This document shows, in pieces, positions 20,307 to 28,422 of a stretch of 64,000 nucleotides of DNA (the first letter of the stretch is position 1; every line of letters starts with the position of its first letter). A program made the translations under genes and the position numbers. Below the pieces are notes generated by a model that saw only the letters and a program-made list of their open reading frames with translations, did no database searches and was not told where the DNA came from. This stretch comes from Verrucomicrobiaceae bacterium UBA2429 (GTDB lineage: Bacteria > Verrucomicrobiota > Verrucomicrobiia > Verrucomicrobiales > Verrucomicrobiaceae), in assembly GCA_002343505.1 (NCBI GenBank), contig DDQZ01000075.1:12404-76403 (forward strand). Direction: 5' to 3'.

Positions 20307-20909
20307 ATGAGTGACGTTCTGAATAAAACGACGGTTTTGGTGCTGAACCGAAACTGGCAGGCAGTCGGCGTGAAAACACCCGCCGAGGCTTTCGGCATGA
20401 TGGCCGCAGGCAATGCGACAGCCCTCCAGATCAGCGGCGATGACTTCATGAGCCCGGTGCGCTGGGAGGACTGGCTGCGCCTGCCGGTGCGTGATGACGA
20501 CAACAGCATCGGCACGGTTCACGGTCCTGTGCGCGTGCCCACGGTGCTGGTGCTGGCGCGCTTCGACAAGGTGCCCAAGCGCCGCCCGAAATTCTGCGCC
20601 AAGGCCATCTGGGAGCGCGACGGCGGCGTGTGCCAGTACACCGGGCGCAAGCTCAAGCCCAACGAGGGCAACATTGACCATGTGGTGCCCGTCTCGCGCG
20701 GCGGCAAGAGCACCTGGGACAACTGCGTGCTGGCCGACAAAAAAGTGAACAGCAAGAAAGGCAGCAAGCTCCCCGACGAGGCGGGCCTGAAGCTGCTGCG
20801 CCGCCCCTTCGCCCCGCGCGAGGTGCCGGTGACCCATCTCATCCGCAACACCTACAAGGTGCAGGATTGGGAGATGTTCCTGGCGCATCCCGGAGTCCAT
20901 GATTCCTGA
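20307..20909 (+). CDS. HNH endonuclease family protein
   Basis: A 200-residue protein with an HNH nuclease motif in its C-terminal half: NIDHVVPVSRGGKSTWDNCV followed by LADKKVNSKKGSK contains the paired His (DH), Asn and a late Asn/Lys, as in McrA-like HNH domains. Unlike zinc-knuckle forms it has few cysteines (CQYTG, NCVLA). The N-terminal 90 residues (VLVLNRNWQAVGVKTPAEAF) are the conserved leader seen in a bacterial HNH family of unknown role. It sits last in the plus-strand island. Whether it nicks DNA for mobility, or is an unrelated resident, cannot be told. Confidence 0.78.
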   Translation: MSDVLNKTTVLVLNRNWQAVGVKTPAEAFGMMAAGNATALQISGDDFMSPVRWEDWLRLPVRDDDNSIGTVHGPVRVPTVLVLARFDKVPKRRPKFCAKAIWERDGGVCQYTGRKLKPNEGNIDHVVPVSRGGKSTWDNCVLADKKVNSKKGSKLPDEAGLKLLRRPFAPREVPVTHLIRNTYKVQDWEMFLAHPGVHDS

Positions 20910-21136
20910 GGCGCTTCTCGGACCGCAGGGAGGCGGAGCGCCCGCAAGATCAGGCTGATGTTCAAGAGGCTGCCGGGCGCGCTGCTTGAGCGCATGGTTT
21001 TTTGCGGAAAGCGGGACGGGCAGGGAGGTGCCGTTTTTAAAACCGTTGCGCCCGCGCCCCGCTGGTGCTCCCTTCGCGCCCCCTTGCCGGTGGCACTCCA
21101 GCCATGCGGCCCAATCTCATCCCACATCTACCTACC

Positions 21137-23116
21137 ATGTCCGACGCCAAGAACTCCCTCGCTCAAATGGAGAAGATCGTTTCTCTCTGCAAGCGCCGCG
21201 GCTTCATCTATCAAAGCAGCGAGATCTACGGCGGCTGCGGCGGCGTGTGGGACTACGGTCCGCTCGGCGCCGAGCTGAAGCGCAACCTGCGCACCGCCTG
21301 GTGGAACACCATGACCCGCGAACGCGAGGACGTGCTCGGCCTCGATGCCAGCATTTTGATGAATCCCGCCATCTGGAAGGCCAGCGGCCACGTCGATACC
21401 TTCGCCGACCTCATGCGCGAGTGCTCGCTGACGAACAAACGCGTCCGCGCCGACCACGTCGAGCCGCAGAGCGGAACTTCGGTCAGTTATACAGGTGCAC
21501 GTCCTGGGGAAGTAATCCCTGCTGACAAGATTGCAGACTTTATTCAAAAGCTCGATTCCCTGGTTAAAGCCTACCCTCATGAACATCGAAATGAAGCTGA
21601 GCAATGTGCGGCAGTTTTGAAACTGCCTGATATTACACGTTCATCTCTTGAGGCATGGGTCAGCGCAATTCAGCGTAACTACCAGCCTACGCTTTTGATT
21701 CGTGAGTTCGTGAAAGACTTTCTAAAGCCATTTCAGAAGCAAAGCAGTGAGCCATTCACCATGCTTCTTCCGCAGGGCAAGCCGGTCGAATCAGCACGAA
21801 AAGTTGCCAAAGAGTTTTATTCCAATCGAGGGGTTAATGATCCGCAGCTAGACGACGAAGCCACCGCAACAGTTCAAGATTCACGCGATTTCCATCCCGA
21901 GACCGGCGGCATGCTCGGCGAGGCGCGTCCCTTCAATCTCATGCTGAAGACCTACCTCGGCCCCACCGCGACCGAGGACGACGTGACCTACTTGCGCCCG
22001 GAAACCGCGCAGGCCATCTTCGCGCAGTTCAAGAACGTCTTCGACTCCAGCCGCGTGAAAGTGCCCTTTGGCATCGGTCAGATAGGCAAGGCCTTCCGCA
22101 ACGAGGTCACGCCGAAGAATTTCACCTTCCGCAGCCGCGAGTTCGAGCAGATGGAGCTCGAGTTCTTCATCAAGCCCGACGAAGCCGTCGAGATCATCAG
22201 CGGCGAAGTCGCGAAGTGGCATGAAGGCGCCGATTTGAGCGAACCGCAGCTGAACTGGGGCTGGGAGATGTGGCACCGTTACTGGGTGGATCAGCGCACG
22301 AAGTTCTACGAGGGCATCGGCCTCGGCGACGTGCTCGAATACTACTGGCAGACGCCCGCCGACCTTGCTCACTACGCCCGCGCCTGCGTGGACATCCTGT
22401 GCGAATTCCCGTTCGGCACGGAAGAACTCGAAGGCATCGCCGCGCGTGGCGACTTCGATTTGTCCGCACATCAGAGCGCCAGCACGAAGTCGCAGGAGAT
22501 CTTCGACGAGGAACTCAAGAACGCCGCCGCCAAACTCACCGACGAGCAGAAGGAAGCACTCATCCAGAAACGCCTCGCCGCCGAGAAAGCGAAGACCAAG
22601 GGCGAGCCGATGCCCGAAGCCGCCGTGCGTGCGTGGTTCGAGCGTCTCTTCAAAGGCAACTACGTCCCGCACGTCATCGAACCCTCCGCCGGACTCGACC
22701 GCATGGCGCTCGCCGTCATCGCCAAGGCCTTCAGCGAGACCGAAAAGATCGATGAGAAGGGCAAGAAGGAGGTCATCACCGTCCTGCGCCTGCATCCGCG
22801 TGTCGCCCCGATCAAAGTCGGCGTCTTCCCGCTGCTGAAGAACAAGCCCGAACTCGTCGCCAAGGCCCGCGAGGTCTATGCGCTGCTCAAAAAGCACCTG
22901 AACTGTTTCTACGACGAAACCGCCAGCATCGGCCGCCGCTACGCCCGCCAGGACGAAGTCGGCACGCCCTTCGGCGTCACCATCGACTTCGAAACCTGCG
23001 GCGAAAAAGGCCCCGAACTCGCCGACACCGTCACCCTCCGCCACCGCGACAGCGGCGAGCAGGAGCGCGTGAAAATCAGCGAGCTGCTCGGGAAGCTGCT
23101 GCCGTTGGTGAGCTGA
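21137..23116 (+). CDS. glyS: glycyl-tRNA synthetase, single-chain type, with internal insertion
   Basis: Glycine-tRNA ligase of the single-chain class II (archaeal/Gram-positive) type, 659 residues. Class II features include GGCGGVWDYGPLG near residue 30, RPFNLMLKTYLGP, YLRPETAQAIFAQFKNV (motif 2), PFGIGQIGKAFRNE, FEQMELEFF and the C-terminal anticodon-binding domain ending RVKISELLG. Residues about 112-250 (bases 21470-21885) form an insertion whose codons are clearly AT-richer than the flanks and which replaces the usual zinc-knuckle region. The ATG at 21137 is preferred over an earlier start. A second, decayed copy of its 3' end lies at 24667-24720. Its position beside a tRNA island may be a coincidence or part of one transferred unit. 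Confidence 0.92.
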   Translation: MSDAKNSLAQMEKIVSLCKRRGFIYQSSEIYGGCGGVWDYGPLGAELKRNLRTAWWNTMTREREDVLGLDASILMNPAIWKASGHVDTFADLMRECSLTNKRVRADHVEPQSGTSVSYTGARPGEVIPADKIADFIQKLDSLVKAYPHEHRNEAEQCAAVLKLPDITRSSLEAWVSAIQRNYQPTLLIREFVKDFLKPFQKQSSEPFTMLLPQGKPVESARKVAKEFYSNRGVNDPQLDDEATATVQDSRDFHPETGGMLGEARPFNLMLKTYLGPTATEDDVTYLRPETAQAIFAQFKNVFDSSRVKVPFGIGQIGKAFRNEVTPKNFTFRSREFEQMELEFFIKPDEAVEIISGEVAKWHEGADLSEPQLNWGWEMWHRYWVDQRTKFYEGIGLGDVLEYYWQTPADLAHYARACVDILCEFPFGTEELEGIAARGDFDLSAHQSASTKSQEIFDEELKNAAAKLTDEQKEALIQKRLAAEKAKTKGEPMPEAAVRAWFERLFKGNYVPHVIEPSAGLDRMALAVIAKAFSETEKIDEKGKKEVITVLRLHPRVAPIKVGVFPLLKNKPELVAKAREVYALLKKHLNCFYDETASIGRRYARQDEVGTPFGVTIDFETCGEKGPELADTVTLRHRDSGEQERVKISELLGKLLPLVS

Positions 23117-23159
23117 TTCTTGGCTTGAAGCCTCATGGCTGGGCCGTTAAAATCCAGCC

Positions 23160-23327
23160 ATGAGTACTGTCATCGAAATCGAAAAGGCCATCGAAGCCCT
23201 TCCGCAGGAGGAGCTGGGCAAGTTGCGCGAGTGGTTTAACGAACGTGAAGCCACCCTCGTCGCGTCGGCGAGCACCTTTGCCCTTTACGACGCCGAGGAG
23301 GGCGAGGCACAGCAATGGGAAGACTGA
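23160..23327 (+). CDS. putative antitoxin of the MazF-like pair
   Basis: A 55-residue acidic protein (MSTVIEIEKAIEALPQEELG) whose last 13 bases overlap the start of the MazF-like toxin gene. Size, acidity and overlap are typical of a type II antitoxin. The N-terminal helix resembles short addiction-module antitoxins of the LPxxEL type. It lies 43 bases after glyS. Confidence 0.7.
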   Translation: MSTVIEIEKAIEALPQEELGKLREWFNEREATLVASASTFALYDAEEGEAQQWED

Positions 23328-23638
23328 CCGCCTTGCGAGGTGAAATCTGGCTCGTGGACCTCGGCATGACTCAAAAGACCCGGCCCGTGCTCATCTTGAG
23401 TGTGGCTTACAAAGGCGAAGAGCGTGCCTTGGTCAGCTACGTCGCCCGCACCACCAGCCTGCGCGGCACGGAGTATGAAGTGCCCCATCAAGCAGCCAAG
23501 TTCCTCCCGGGGGCCTTCGACGTGCAATCCATCGGCACCGTGCCGGATGTACAGTTGGTCCGCCGCCTCACGGTTTGCGATGCAGGGACACTCGCCAAGG
23601 TCGAAGATGCCTTGAAGCGTTGGCTTGCCCTACGCTGA
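23315..23638 (+). CDS. MazF/PemK-like endoribonuclease toxin
   Basis: A 107-residue protein of the MazF/PemK fold. RGEIWLVDLG at the N terminus and KTRPVLILSV are the characteristic first strands; ALVSYVARTTSLRGTEYEV and IGTVPDVQLVRRLTV complete the pattern. Toxins of this family are sequence-specific RNases that cut mRNA and sometimes tRNA or rRNA. It overlaps the preceding antitoxin gene by 13 bases, so the two are translated together. An RNA-cutting toxin close to an RNA-repair island is suggestive, but the pair is separated from it by glyS. Confidence 0.82.
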   Translation: MGRLTALRGEIWLVDLGMTQKTRPVLILSVAYKGEERALVSYVARTTSLRGTEYEVPHQAAKFLPGAFDVQSIGTVPDVQLVRRLTVCDAGTLAKVEDALKRWLALR

Positions 23639-23648
23639 ATCAGCGTCC

Positions 23649-23735
23649 AGCGCCAAAGGCGCGCCCCATCCCAGCCTGGGCCAACGGCCCAGGTGTGGGC
23701 GAAAAAACCAGATGAAGGGCTGAAAGCCCGCCCCA
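23649..23735 (+). repeat. REP-like element 1
   Basis: Three short palindromes in order: GCGCC/GGCGC, CCTGGGCC-AAC-GGCCCAGG (23675-23693) and GGGCT-GAA-AGCCC (23717-23729). Same units, inverted, follow the transposase. Confidence 0.85.
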
Positions 23736-23748
23736 TGCTCCTGCTGCC

Positions 23749-24201
23749 ATGCCGCAGTCCCTGAGCCTCGTCATCGTCCATCTCGTGTTCAGCACCAAGG
23801 ACCGTCTCCCGCGCTTCGACGCCCCGCTGCGCCCGCACCTGCACGCGTATTTGGCCGAGGTGGCGCGGAACGCGGGTTGCGAAGCCTACCGCGTTGGCGG
23901 CGTGGCCGATCATGTGCATCTCGCCATCCGTCTCTCTCGCACGCTGACCATCGCGGACCTGGTCGAAACCTTGAAGACCTCGTCCTCCAAATGGCTGAAG
24001 ACCCAATCCGCCGCCTTGAACGACTTCGCCTGGCAACGCGGCTACGGCTGCTTCTCCGTGGCACCAGCGGACCTGATGGCCGTCACGACCTACATCGACA
24101 ACCAAGAGGAACATCACCGCACCCGCACGTTTCAGGACGAGTATCGGGCGTTCTTGAACAAATACGGCGTGACCTACGACGAGGCCTACGTGTGGGATTG
24201 A
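23749..24201 (+). CDS. REP-associated tyrosine transposase (Y1/IS200-like)
   Basis: A 150-residue HUH-type transposase of the RAYT group, single-strand transposases thought to move or multiply REP palindromes. The metal-binding HUH motif is HVH at residues 55-57 (DHVHLAIRL), and the nucleophilic tyrosine is Y115 in TYIDNQEEHH, with TFQDEYRAFL after it as in the family. Full length for a RAYT. It is flanked on both sides by inverted copies of a REP-like unit, the normal arrangement for this group. Confidence 0.88.
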   Translation: MPQSLSLVIVHLVFSTKDRLPRFDAPLRPHLHAYLAEVARNAGCEAYRVGGVADHVHLAIRLSRTLTIADLVETLKTSSSKWLKTQSAALNDFAWQRGYGCFSVAPADLMAVTTYIDNQEEHHRTRTFQDEYRAFLNKYGVTYDEAYVWD

Positions 24202-24212
24202 GGCAAGGCGAG

Positions 24213-24302
24213 CATGGGGCGGGCTTTCAGCCCTCGGTGTCGGGCATTGCCACGTTCCTGGGCCGTTGGCCCAGGCTGGGATGAACCGCGCCTTTGGCGC
24301 TC
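24213..24302 (-). repeat. REP-like element 2
   Basis: Inverted copy of element 1 (GGGCT-TTC-AGCCC, then CCTGGGCC-GTT-GGCCCAGG, then GCGCCTTTGGCGC), completing a pair around the transposase. Confidence 0.85.
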
Positions 24303-24400
24303 CAGGCACCGAGACACCATCGCTTTCTGACGGGGCTCATCTCTCCCCAGCGCCCTAGGCGGCATTCCATCCGGCCATGTTGCTTTCCCAATCGCCTTTC

Positions 24401-24495
24401 AGCGCCAAAGGCGCGACCGATACCAGCCTGGGCCAACGGCCCAGGGGGCCGGGAAAGGCCCCGAGATCAGTGAAAGGGCTGAAAGCCCGCCCCAT
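24401..24495 (+). repeat. REP-like element 3
   Basis: Third copy, same orientation as element 1, with no transposase behind it. With element 4 it makes a second, non-autonomous pair. Confidence 0.82.
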
Positions 24496-24550
24496 GCATG
24501 CACCGCGTCGGTTTGGCGATCCGGGCGTTCGGAAGAGACGTGTGGCGTGC

Positions 24551-24648
24551 ATGGCTCGGGCTTTCAGCCCTCGACTGGGGTGTTCGTGGTTTGCCACGCA
24601 TTCCTGGGCCGTTGGCCCAGGCTGGGATGAACCGCGCCTTTGGCGCTC
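24551..24648 (-). repeat. REP-like element 4
   Basis: Fourth copy, inverted; closes the second REP pair, which contains only about 50 bases. Confidence 0.82.
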
Positions 24649-24666
24649 AAGACACCGTTATCATCC

Positions 24667-24720
24667 TCCACCGCGACAACGGCGGGCCGGAAGGCGTCAA
24701 GATTAGCGAGTTGCTTGGAG
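24667..24720 (+). pseudogene. remnant of a glyS 3' end
   Basis: Translates as HRDNGG then VKISELLGG and aligns with the last codons of the intact glyS (HRDSGE, VKISELLGK) with synonymous differences and a diverged middle. It is cut off from any glyS body by the REP elements. It indicates a second or ancestral glyS copy at this locus. Confidence 0.7.
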
Positions 24721-24751
24721 GTTGCTGCTGTGGGTGGAGTGATCGATCAGG

Positions 24752-25504
24752 CTAACGCTCCGGTTCAGCAGGCGGCGAGGCTTGCTTGTGCAAGGCATAT
24801 TGCTCATTGATAAACTTCACCGTGTTGATGTATTTGCGTGCATCGGATTCACGGAGCATCGAAAAGGGGCCGTAGTACTCTTCAAATATTTGATATAACT
24901 CCTGCTCGGTTAGTGGCGGCGGAATCTTAAAGCTGTCCTCAAGCGCAACAGGCCAGTTGGCAACGGAGGCTTTAACTGTTCCATTCTTCGTGGGGACGTC
25001 CCAATCCACCACAATGTTGCTGGTTCCCTTTTGCAGATTTTGCGCGATCGCGTCCTTCGCTGCGGATGCCGAGAGTACAATTCCCAACCACTGAGATGCT
25101 TCTCCGATGTCGTAGGCCTCGATTAGTGCGGGACCCGCATACATCGAACGTTGCTCATCAGCGTAAAAGATGCCTTTGCTTATACCGATCCTGATCGGCA
25201 CACGCAGATGCAAGGCTTTGCTGAATAGGTTGACCACAGCCGTGAAGATTGCGAGGAAGTCTCTTGGCGAGTCAGCGTTGGAGTAGATGATGATCGTGTC
25301 AGAGAAGACAACTGATTTCACCATTTCAGGAATGTGTATGGGATCAGCGAAGCTCTCGGACACGATGGTTATCCTGGTTGATCTCGTGAGTGCGATCTCA
25401 AGCGCAGAGAGCATCTGCCATGCCTCTTGATGATCTCGATTCGTAAGCGCACGCATTCCTAGAATGTCCAAGTGAGCTACATAACGTTGCGGTGCATTAT
25501 CCAT
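24752..25504 (-). CDS. class III nucleotidyl-cyclase-like protein
   Basis: A 250-residue protein with the skeleton of a class III cyclase domain: YVAHLDILGMRAL with metal-ligand-like D13, VVFSDTIIIYS with the second aspartate D69, and VPIRIGISKGIFYAD as the later strand. GPALIEAYDIGEA is typical of a poorly studied branch of small soluble cyclase homologues, some of which sit in antiphage systems of the Pycsar kind. No effector gene is adjacent here, so a defence role is speculation. Codon use is AT-richer than the neighbours, suggesting transfer. The ATG at 25504 is chosen because homology begins there. Confidence 0.55.
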   Translation of the reverse strand: MDNAPQRYVAHLDILGMRALTNRDHQEAWQMLSALEIALTRSTRITIVSESFADPIHIPEMVKSVVFSDTIIIYSNADSPRDFLAIFTAVVNLFSKALHLRVPIRIGISKGIFYADEQRSMYAGPALIEAYDIGEASQWLGIVLSASAAKDAIAQNLQKGTSNIVVDWDVPTKNGTVKASVANWPVALEDSFKIPPPLTEQELYQIFEEYYGPFSMLRESDARKYINTVKFINEQYALHKQASPPAEPER

Positions 25505-25569
25505 GAATGGCAAATCGGTGTGGGAGGTTAACCAGATCGTGAGATTGGCAGCAGCTTTGTCGAGCGCAC

Positions 25570-25914
25570 TCACCCCCGCACCAAACAATACCCGAAGTCC
25601 ATCTCCCAGCCGCGTTCCGTCTTCGTCGCAGGGATGGCGGGGGCGAGGTGGTAGAGGAGGCGGCGGCCGTCCTGCGGGTTTTCGGCGGTGACGACGAGGC
25701 CCGCGCCGCGCAGGGCGACGAGGTGCTTCAGCGTAGCGTCGAGCCGCTTGCCGACGTTCCCGGCCAGCACCGTCGCGGTGCGCCCCTGGCCATCAGCGAG
25801 GATCTGGAGAAGGCGGCGGCGGGTGGGATCGCCCAGCGCGGCATAGACGGTATCGGCCGGGATGACTTGCGGCGGTGGCGCGGAGATGGTGGGAGGTGCG
25901 GTGGGTGTGCTCAT
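25570..25914 (-). CDS. ArsR-type winged-helix regulator
   Basis: A 114-residue winged helix-turn-helix protein. The segment YAALGDPTRRRLLQILADG is the classic start of ArsR/SmtB domains, followed by the recognition helix LDATLKHLVALRGAGLV and a wing (DGRRLLYHL). There is no obvious metal-binding CxC motif, so it may sense something other than metals. The Pro/Thr-rich first 20 residues are disordered. It is upstream of the cyclase-like gene on the same strand, 65 bases apart, and its own upstream region is the 42-bp tandem repeat. Confidence 0.8.
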   Translation of the reverse strand: MSTPTAPPTISAPPPQVIPADTVYAALGDPTRRRLLQILADGQGRTATVLAGNVGKRLDATLKHLVALRGAGLVVTAENPQDGRRLLYHLAPAIPATKTERGWEMDFGYCLVRG

Positions 25915-25943
25915 GCTTCATTTTGCCCAATCCTCCGGCTCCT

Positions 25944-26320
25944 GACAAGCGTGCAGACTCCGTAATCGGAGCGGGGAAGGCTGCCAACAAGCGGGATGAC
26001 TCCGTAATCGGGCATGGTGAGAGTGTCAACAAGCGGGAGGACTCCGCAATCGGGCATGGGGAGAGTGTCAACAAGCGGGACGACTCCGTAATCGGGCATG
26101 GTGAGAGTGTCAACAAGCGGGAGGACTCCGCAATCGGGCATGGGGAGAGTGTCAACAAGCGGGAGGACTCCGCAATCGGGCATGGGGAGACTGTCAACAA
26201 GCGGGACGACTCCGCAATCGGGCATGGGGAGACTGTCAACAAGCGGGACGACTCCGCAATCGAGCTTGGGGAGAGTGCCAACAAGCGGGACGGCTCCGGG
26301 ATTTCGCTGCGAGAGTGTGG
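25944..26320. repeat. 42-bp tandem repeat array
   Basis: Seven good copies and two degenerate ones of a 42-bp unit beginning AACAAGCGGGANGACTCCGN and continuing with ATCGGGCATGG. Because 42 is a multiple of 3, several frames stay open through it, including one on each strand. It fills the divergent gap between the arsR-like gene and the large cyclase gene. No spacers, so it is not CRISPR. Confidence 0.88.
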
Positions 26321-26473
26321 CTGGTGTGCTGCTGGGGGGGGCTGTGGCGGGTGGCGCGGCTGGTTTGCGGTGAATGGGGTTTTCGAGAAGCGTTGAGATG
26401 CCAGTTTTCTGACGGGAAGGGAAATTCGGACGCGGCTTTTTGCTCGGCCTGGTGTTTGAGTCCGGCGCATTTT

Positions 26474-28405
26474 ATGTCTGTGAAATTTCCCTCAAGTTTT
26501 CGTGCCAGGCTGATTGTGACGATTTTTCCTGTCGTGGCGGGGATTGCGCTGGGGGCGCTGCTGCTGGCGGAGTGGAAGTTTGCGGCGACGTATCAGCGGC
26601 TTTTTGAGGAGCAGTTCGAGAGCCAGATCGCGGCGGTGGCGGAGGCGAAGGCGCGGCGCTTTGAGGCGCTGTCTTCGGAGCTGGAGAGGCTGGCGCTGTC
26701 TCCGGCGCTGGTGGCGGCGGTGAATGGGGGGGATTTTTCCGGGGCGATGCAGGTGCTGCGCCCGGTGCTGGAGGCGCTGGCGACGAGCCGGTTGCAAAGC
26801 GAGTTTCCCGGCGCGCCGTTGCCGCGCGCGTCGGGTCAGGTAGGCGGGCCGGGGGAGCGGCGCGAGCCACTTCGTGACGGGCGCGGGCGGGAGTCTGCGG
26901 GGCCGCCGCGCCCGCCCGGGGTGTCGCTGGGCGCGCCCTTCATCGGGCTGCTGGACAAGGAGGGGAATTTCATCAGCAGTCCGCGCGGCCGGCAGGGGAA
27001 TCCGCTGGTGGAGCCGCGGACGGGGAACGCGGGCGTGGAGGGGGAGGAGATGGAGCTGCGGCGCAGGTCGCTGAAAATGCCGTGGCTGGGCGGGCGGGAT
27101 TTTGAGAGTGTGCTGAGGAAGCAGGAGGCGGGTTACCTGATCCTGGAGGCGGGCGGGAGGCCGCAGGTGCGGGAGGTGTTCATCACGCCGCTGCGCTCGC
27201 CGGAGGATGGCAGTCTGCTGGGTGCGTTTGCTTTTGGCCTGCCGCTGCCGGCGCTGGCGGAGCGGCTGCTGTATGACCAGACGCGCCGCGGGGACAATGG
27301 CGAGATCATGAGCGGTGTGTATGTGGAGGGGCGGCTGGTTTCCTCAACGCTGCCGGAGGCGCGCCGGACTGTGGTGGAGGGGCTGCTGGAGGCCGCTCTG
27401 GCGGGGGCGGGTGACGCCGGTAGCGAGATCATCACGCTCATCGGGGAGGTGCGTCACAGGCTGATCTACCGGGTGCTCAATCCTGACAGTCCTTTTCCCA
27501 AGGCGGTGCAGGTGAGCTTTTATCCGCTGTCCGCGCTGGATGAGGAAATCAGGGGTCTGAGAAAAGGGACGGCGGGTCTGGCGCTGGCGGCGCTGCTGGT
27601 TTCGCTGGGGGTGGTGCTGGCGGTCTCGCGCGGGCTGTCCGGTCCGGTGAACAGGCTGGTGGCGGCGGTGCATGAGATCGAGCAGGGGAACTTCGAGATG
27701 CGTGTGCCGGTGACGCCTGATGAAACGGGCCGGCTGGCGCGCGCGCTGAATCAGATGGCGGCGGGCCTGGCGCTGCAGGAGAAGTACCGCAGCGTGCTTA
27801 ATGCGGTGGCGGACCGGGCGGTGGCGGAGCGGCTGATTGAGAACCGCGAGGCGTTGAGCGGCGAGCTGAGGAGTGTTTCGGTGCTGTTTTGCGACATCCG
27901 CGGCTTCACCGCGCTGAGCGAGCGGATGCCGCCGCAGGAGTTGATCGTGCTGCTGAACACGCACATGACGACGATGACGCACCTGGCCTACGAGCATGGC
28001 GGCATCGTGGACAAGTTTGTCGGCGATTTGATCATGGTGCTGTTTGGCGCGCCGGTGAGCACGGGCCGCGACGCGGAGCAGGCGGTGGCTTGCGCGCGGG
28101 CCATGCTGGCGGAGAGGCGGCGGATGAATGAGTCAGGGGAGGGGATGCCGCTGGAGGTGGGGATCGGCATTGCCACGGGGGATGTGGTGGCGGGCTGCAT
28201 GGGGTCTGACCAGCGGCTGAGCTATACCGTGCTGGGGCACCGGGTGAATCTGGCCTCGCGGCTGTGCAGCGTGGCCGGGCCGGGGGAAATCATGACGGAT
28301 GCGGAGACGATGCGCGCGCTGGGCGAAGGCGCGCGGGTGGAGGCCATGCCGCCGATGCGGTTGAAGGGCATGTCGGAGCCGGTGGAGGTGTTCCGGCTTG
28401 GCTGA
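26474..28405 (+). CDS. membrane adenylate/guanylate cyclase with sensor and HAMP domains
   Basis: A 643-residue receptor cyclase. TM1 at about residues 13-33, an extracytoplasmic sensor region (about 40-360, Pro/Arg-rich in the middle), TM2 at about 364-384, a HAMP domain (about 385-432; GPVNRLVAAVHEIEQGNFEM), a short linker helix and a class III cyclase domain (about 465-640). Catalytic elements include FCDIRGFTALSE with the first metal Asp, VDKFVGDLIMVLFG with the second, and the late LSYTVLGHRVNLASRL. The threonine at the purine-specifying position suggests ATP, but this is not certain. The start at 26474 gives the usual N terminus; an earlier ATG is less likely. Confidence 0.88.
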   Translation: MSVKFPSSFRARLIVTIFPVVAGIALGALLLAEWKFAATYQRLFEEQFESQIAAVAEAKARRFEALSSELERLALSPALVAAVNGGDFSGAMQVLRPVLEALATSRLQSEFPGAPLPRASGQVGGPGERREPLRDGRGRESAGPPRPPGVSLGAPFIGLLDKEGNFISSPRGRQGNPLVEPRTGNAGVEGEEMELRRRSLKMPWLGGRDFESVLRKQEAGYLILEAGGRPQVREVFITPLRSPEDGSLLGAFAFGLPLPALAERLLYDQTRRGDNGEIMSGVYVEGRLVSSTLPEARRTVVEGLLEAALAGAGDAGSEIITLIGEVRHRLIYRVLNPDSPFPKAVQVSFYPLSALDEEIRGLRKGTAGLALAALLVSLGVVLAVSRGLSGPVNRLVAAVHEIEQGNFEMRVPVTPDETGRLARALNQMAAGLALQEKYRSVLNAVADRAVAERLIENREALSGELRSVSVLFCDIRGFTALSERMPPQELIVLLNTHMTTMTHLAYEHGGIVDKFVGDLIMVLFGAPVSTGRDAEQAVACARAMLAERRRMNESGEGMPLEVGIGIATGDVVAGCMGSDQRLSYTVLGHRVNLASRLCSVAGPGEIMTDAETMRALGEGARVEAMPPMRLKGMSEPVEVFRLG

Positions 28406-28422
28406 GAGCGCTCCTGGCGGGA

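Noticed and set aside
25944..26320. CRISPR array
   Set aside because: The 42-bp units follow each other directly with no unique spacers and there are no cas genes.
25793..26470. A repeat-rich minus-strand protein (SPCPIAESSRLLT repeated)
   Set aside because: The repeated frame exists on both strands only because the unit length is a multiple of 3; it overlaps the arsR gene and no start fits.
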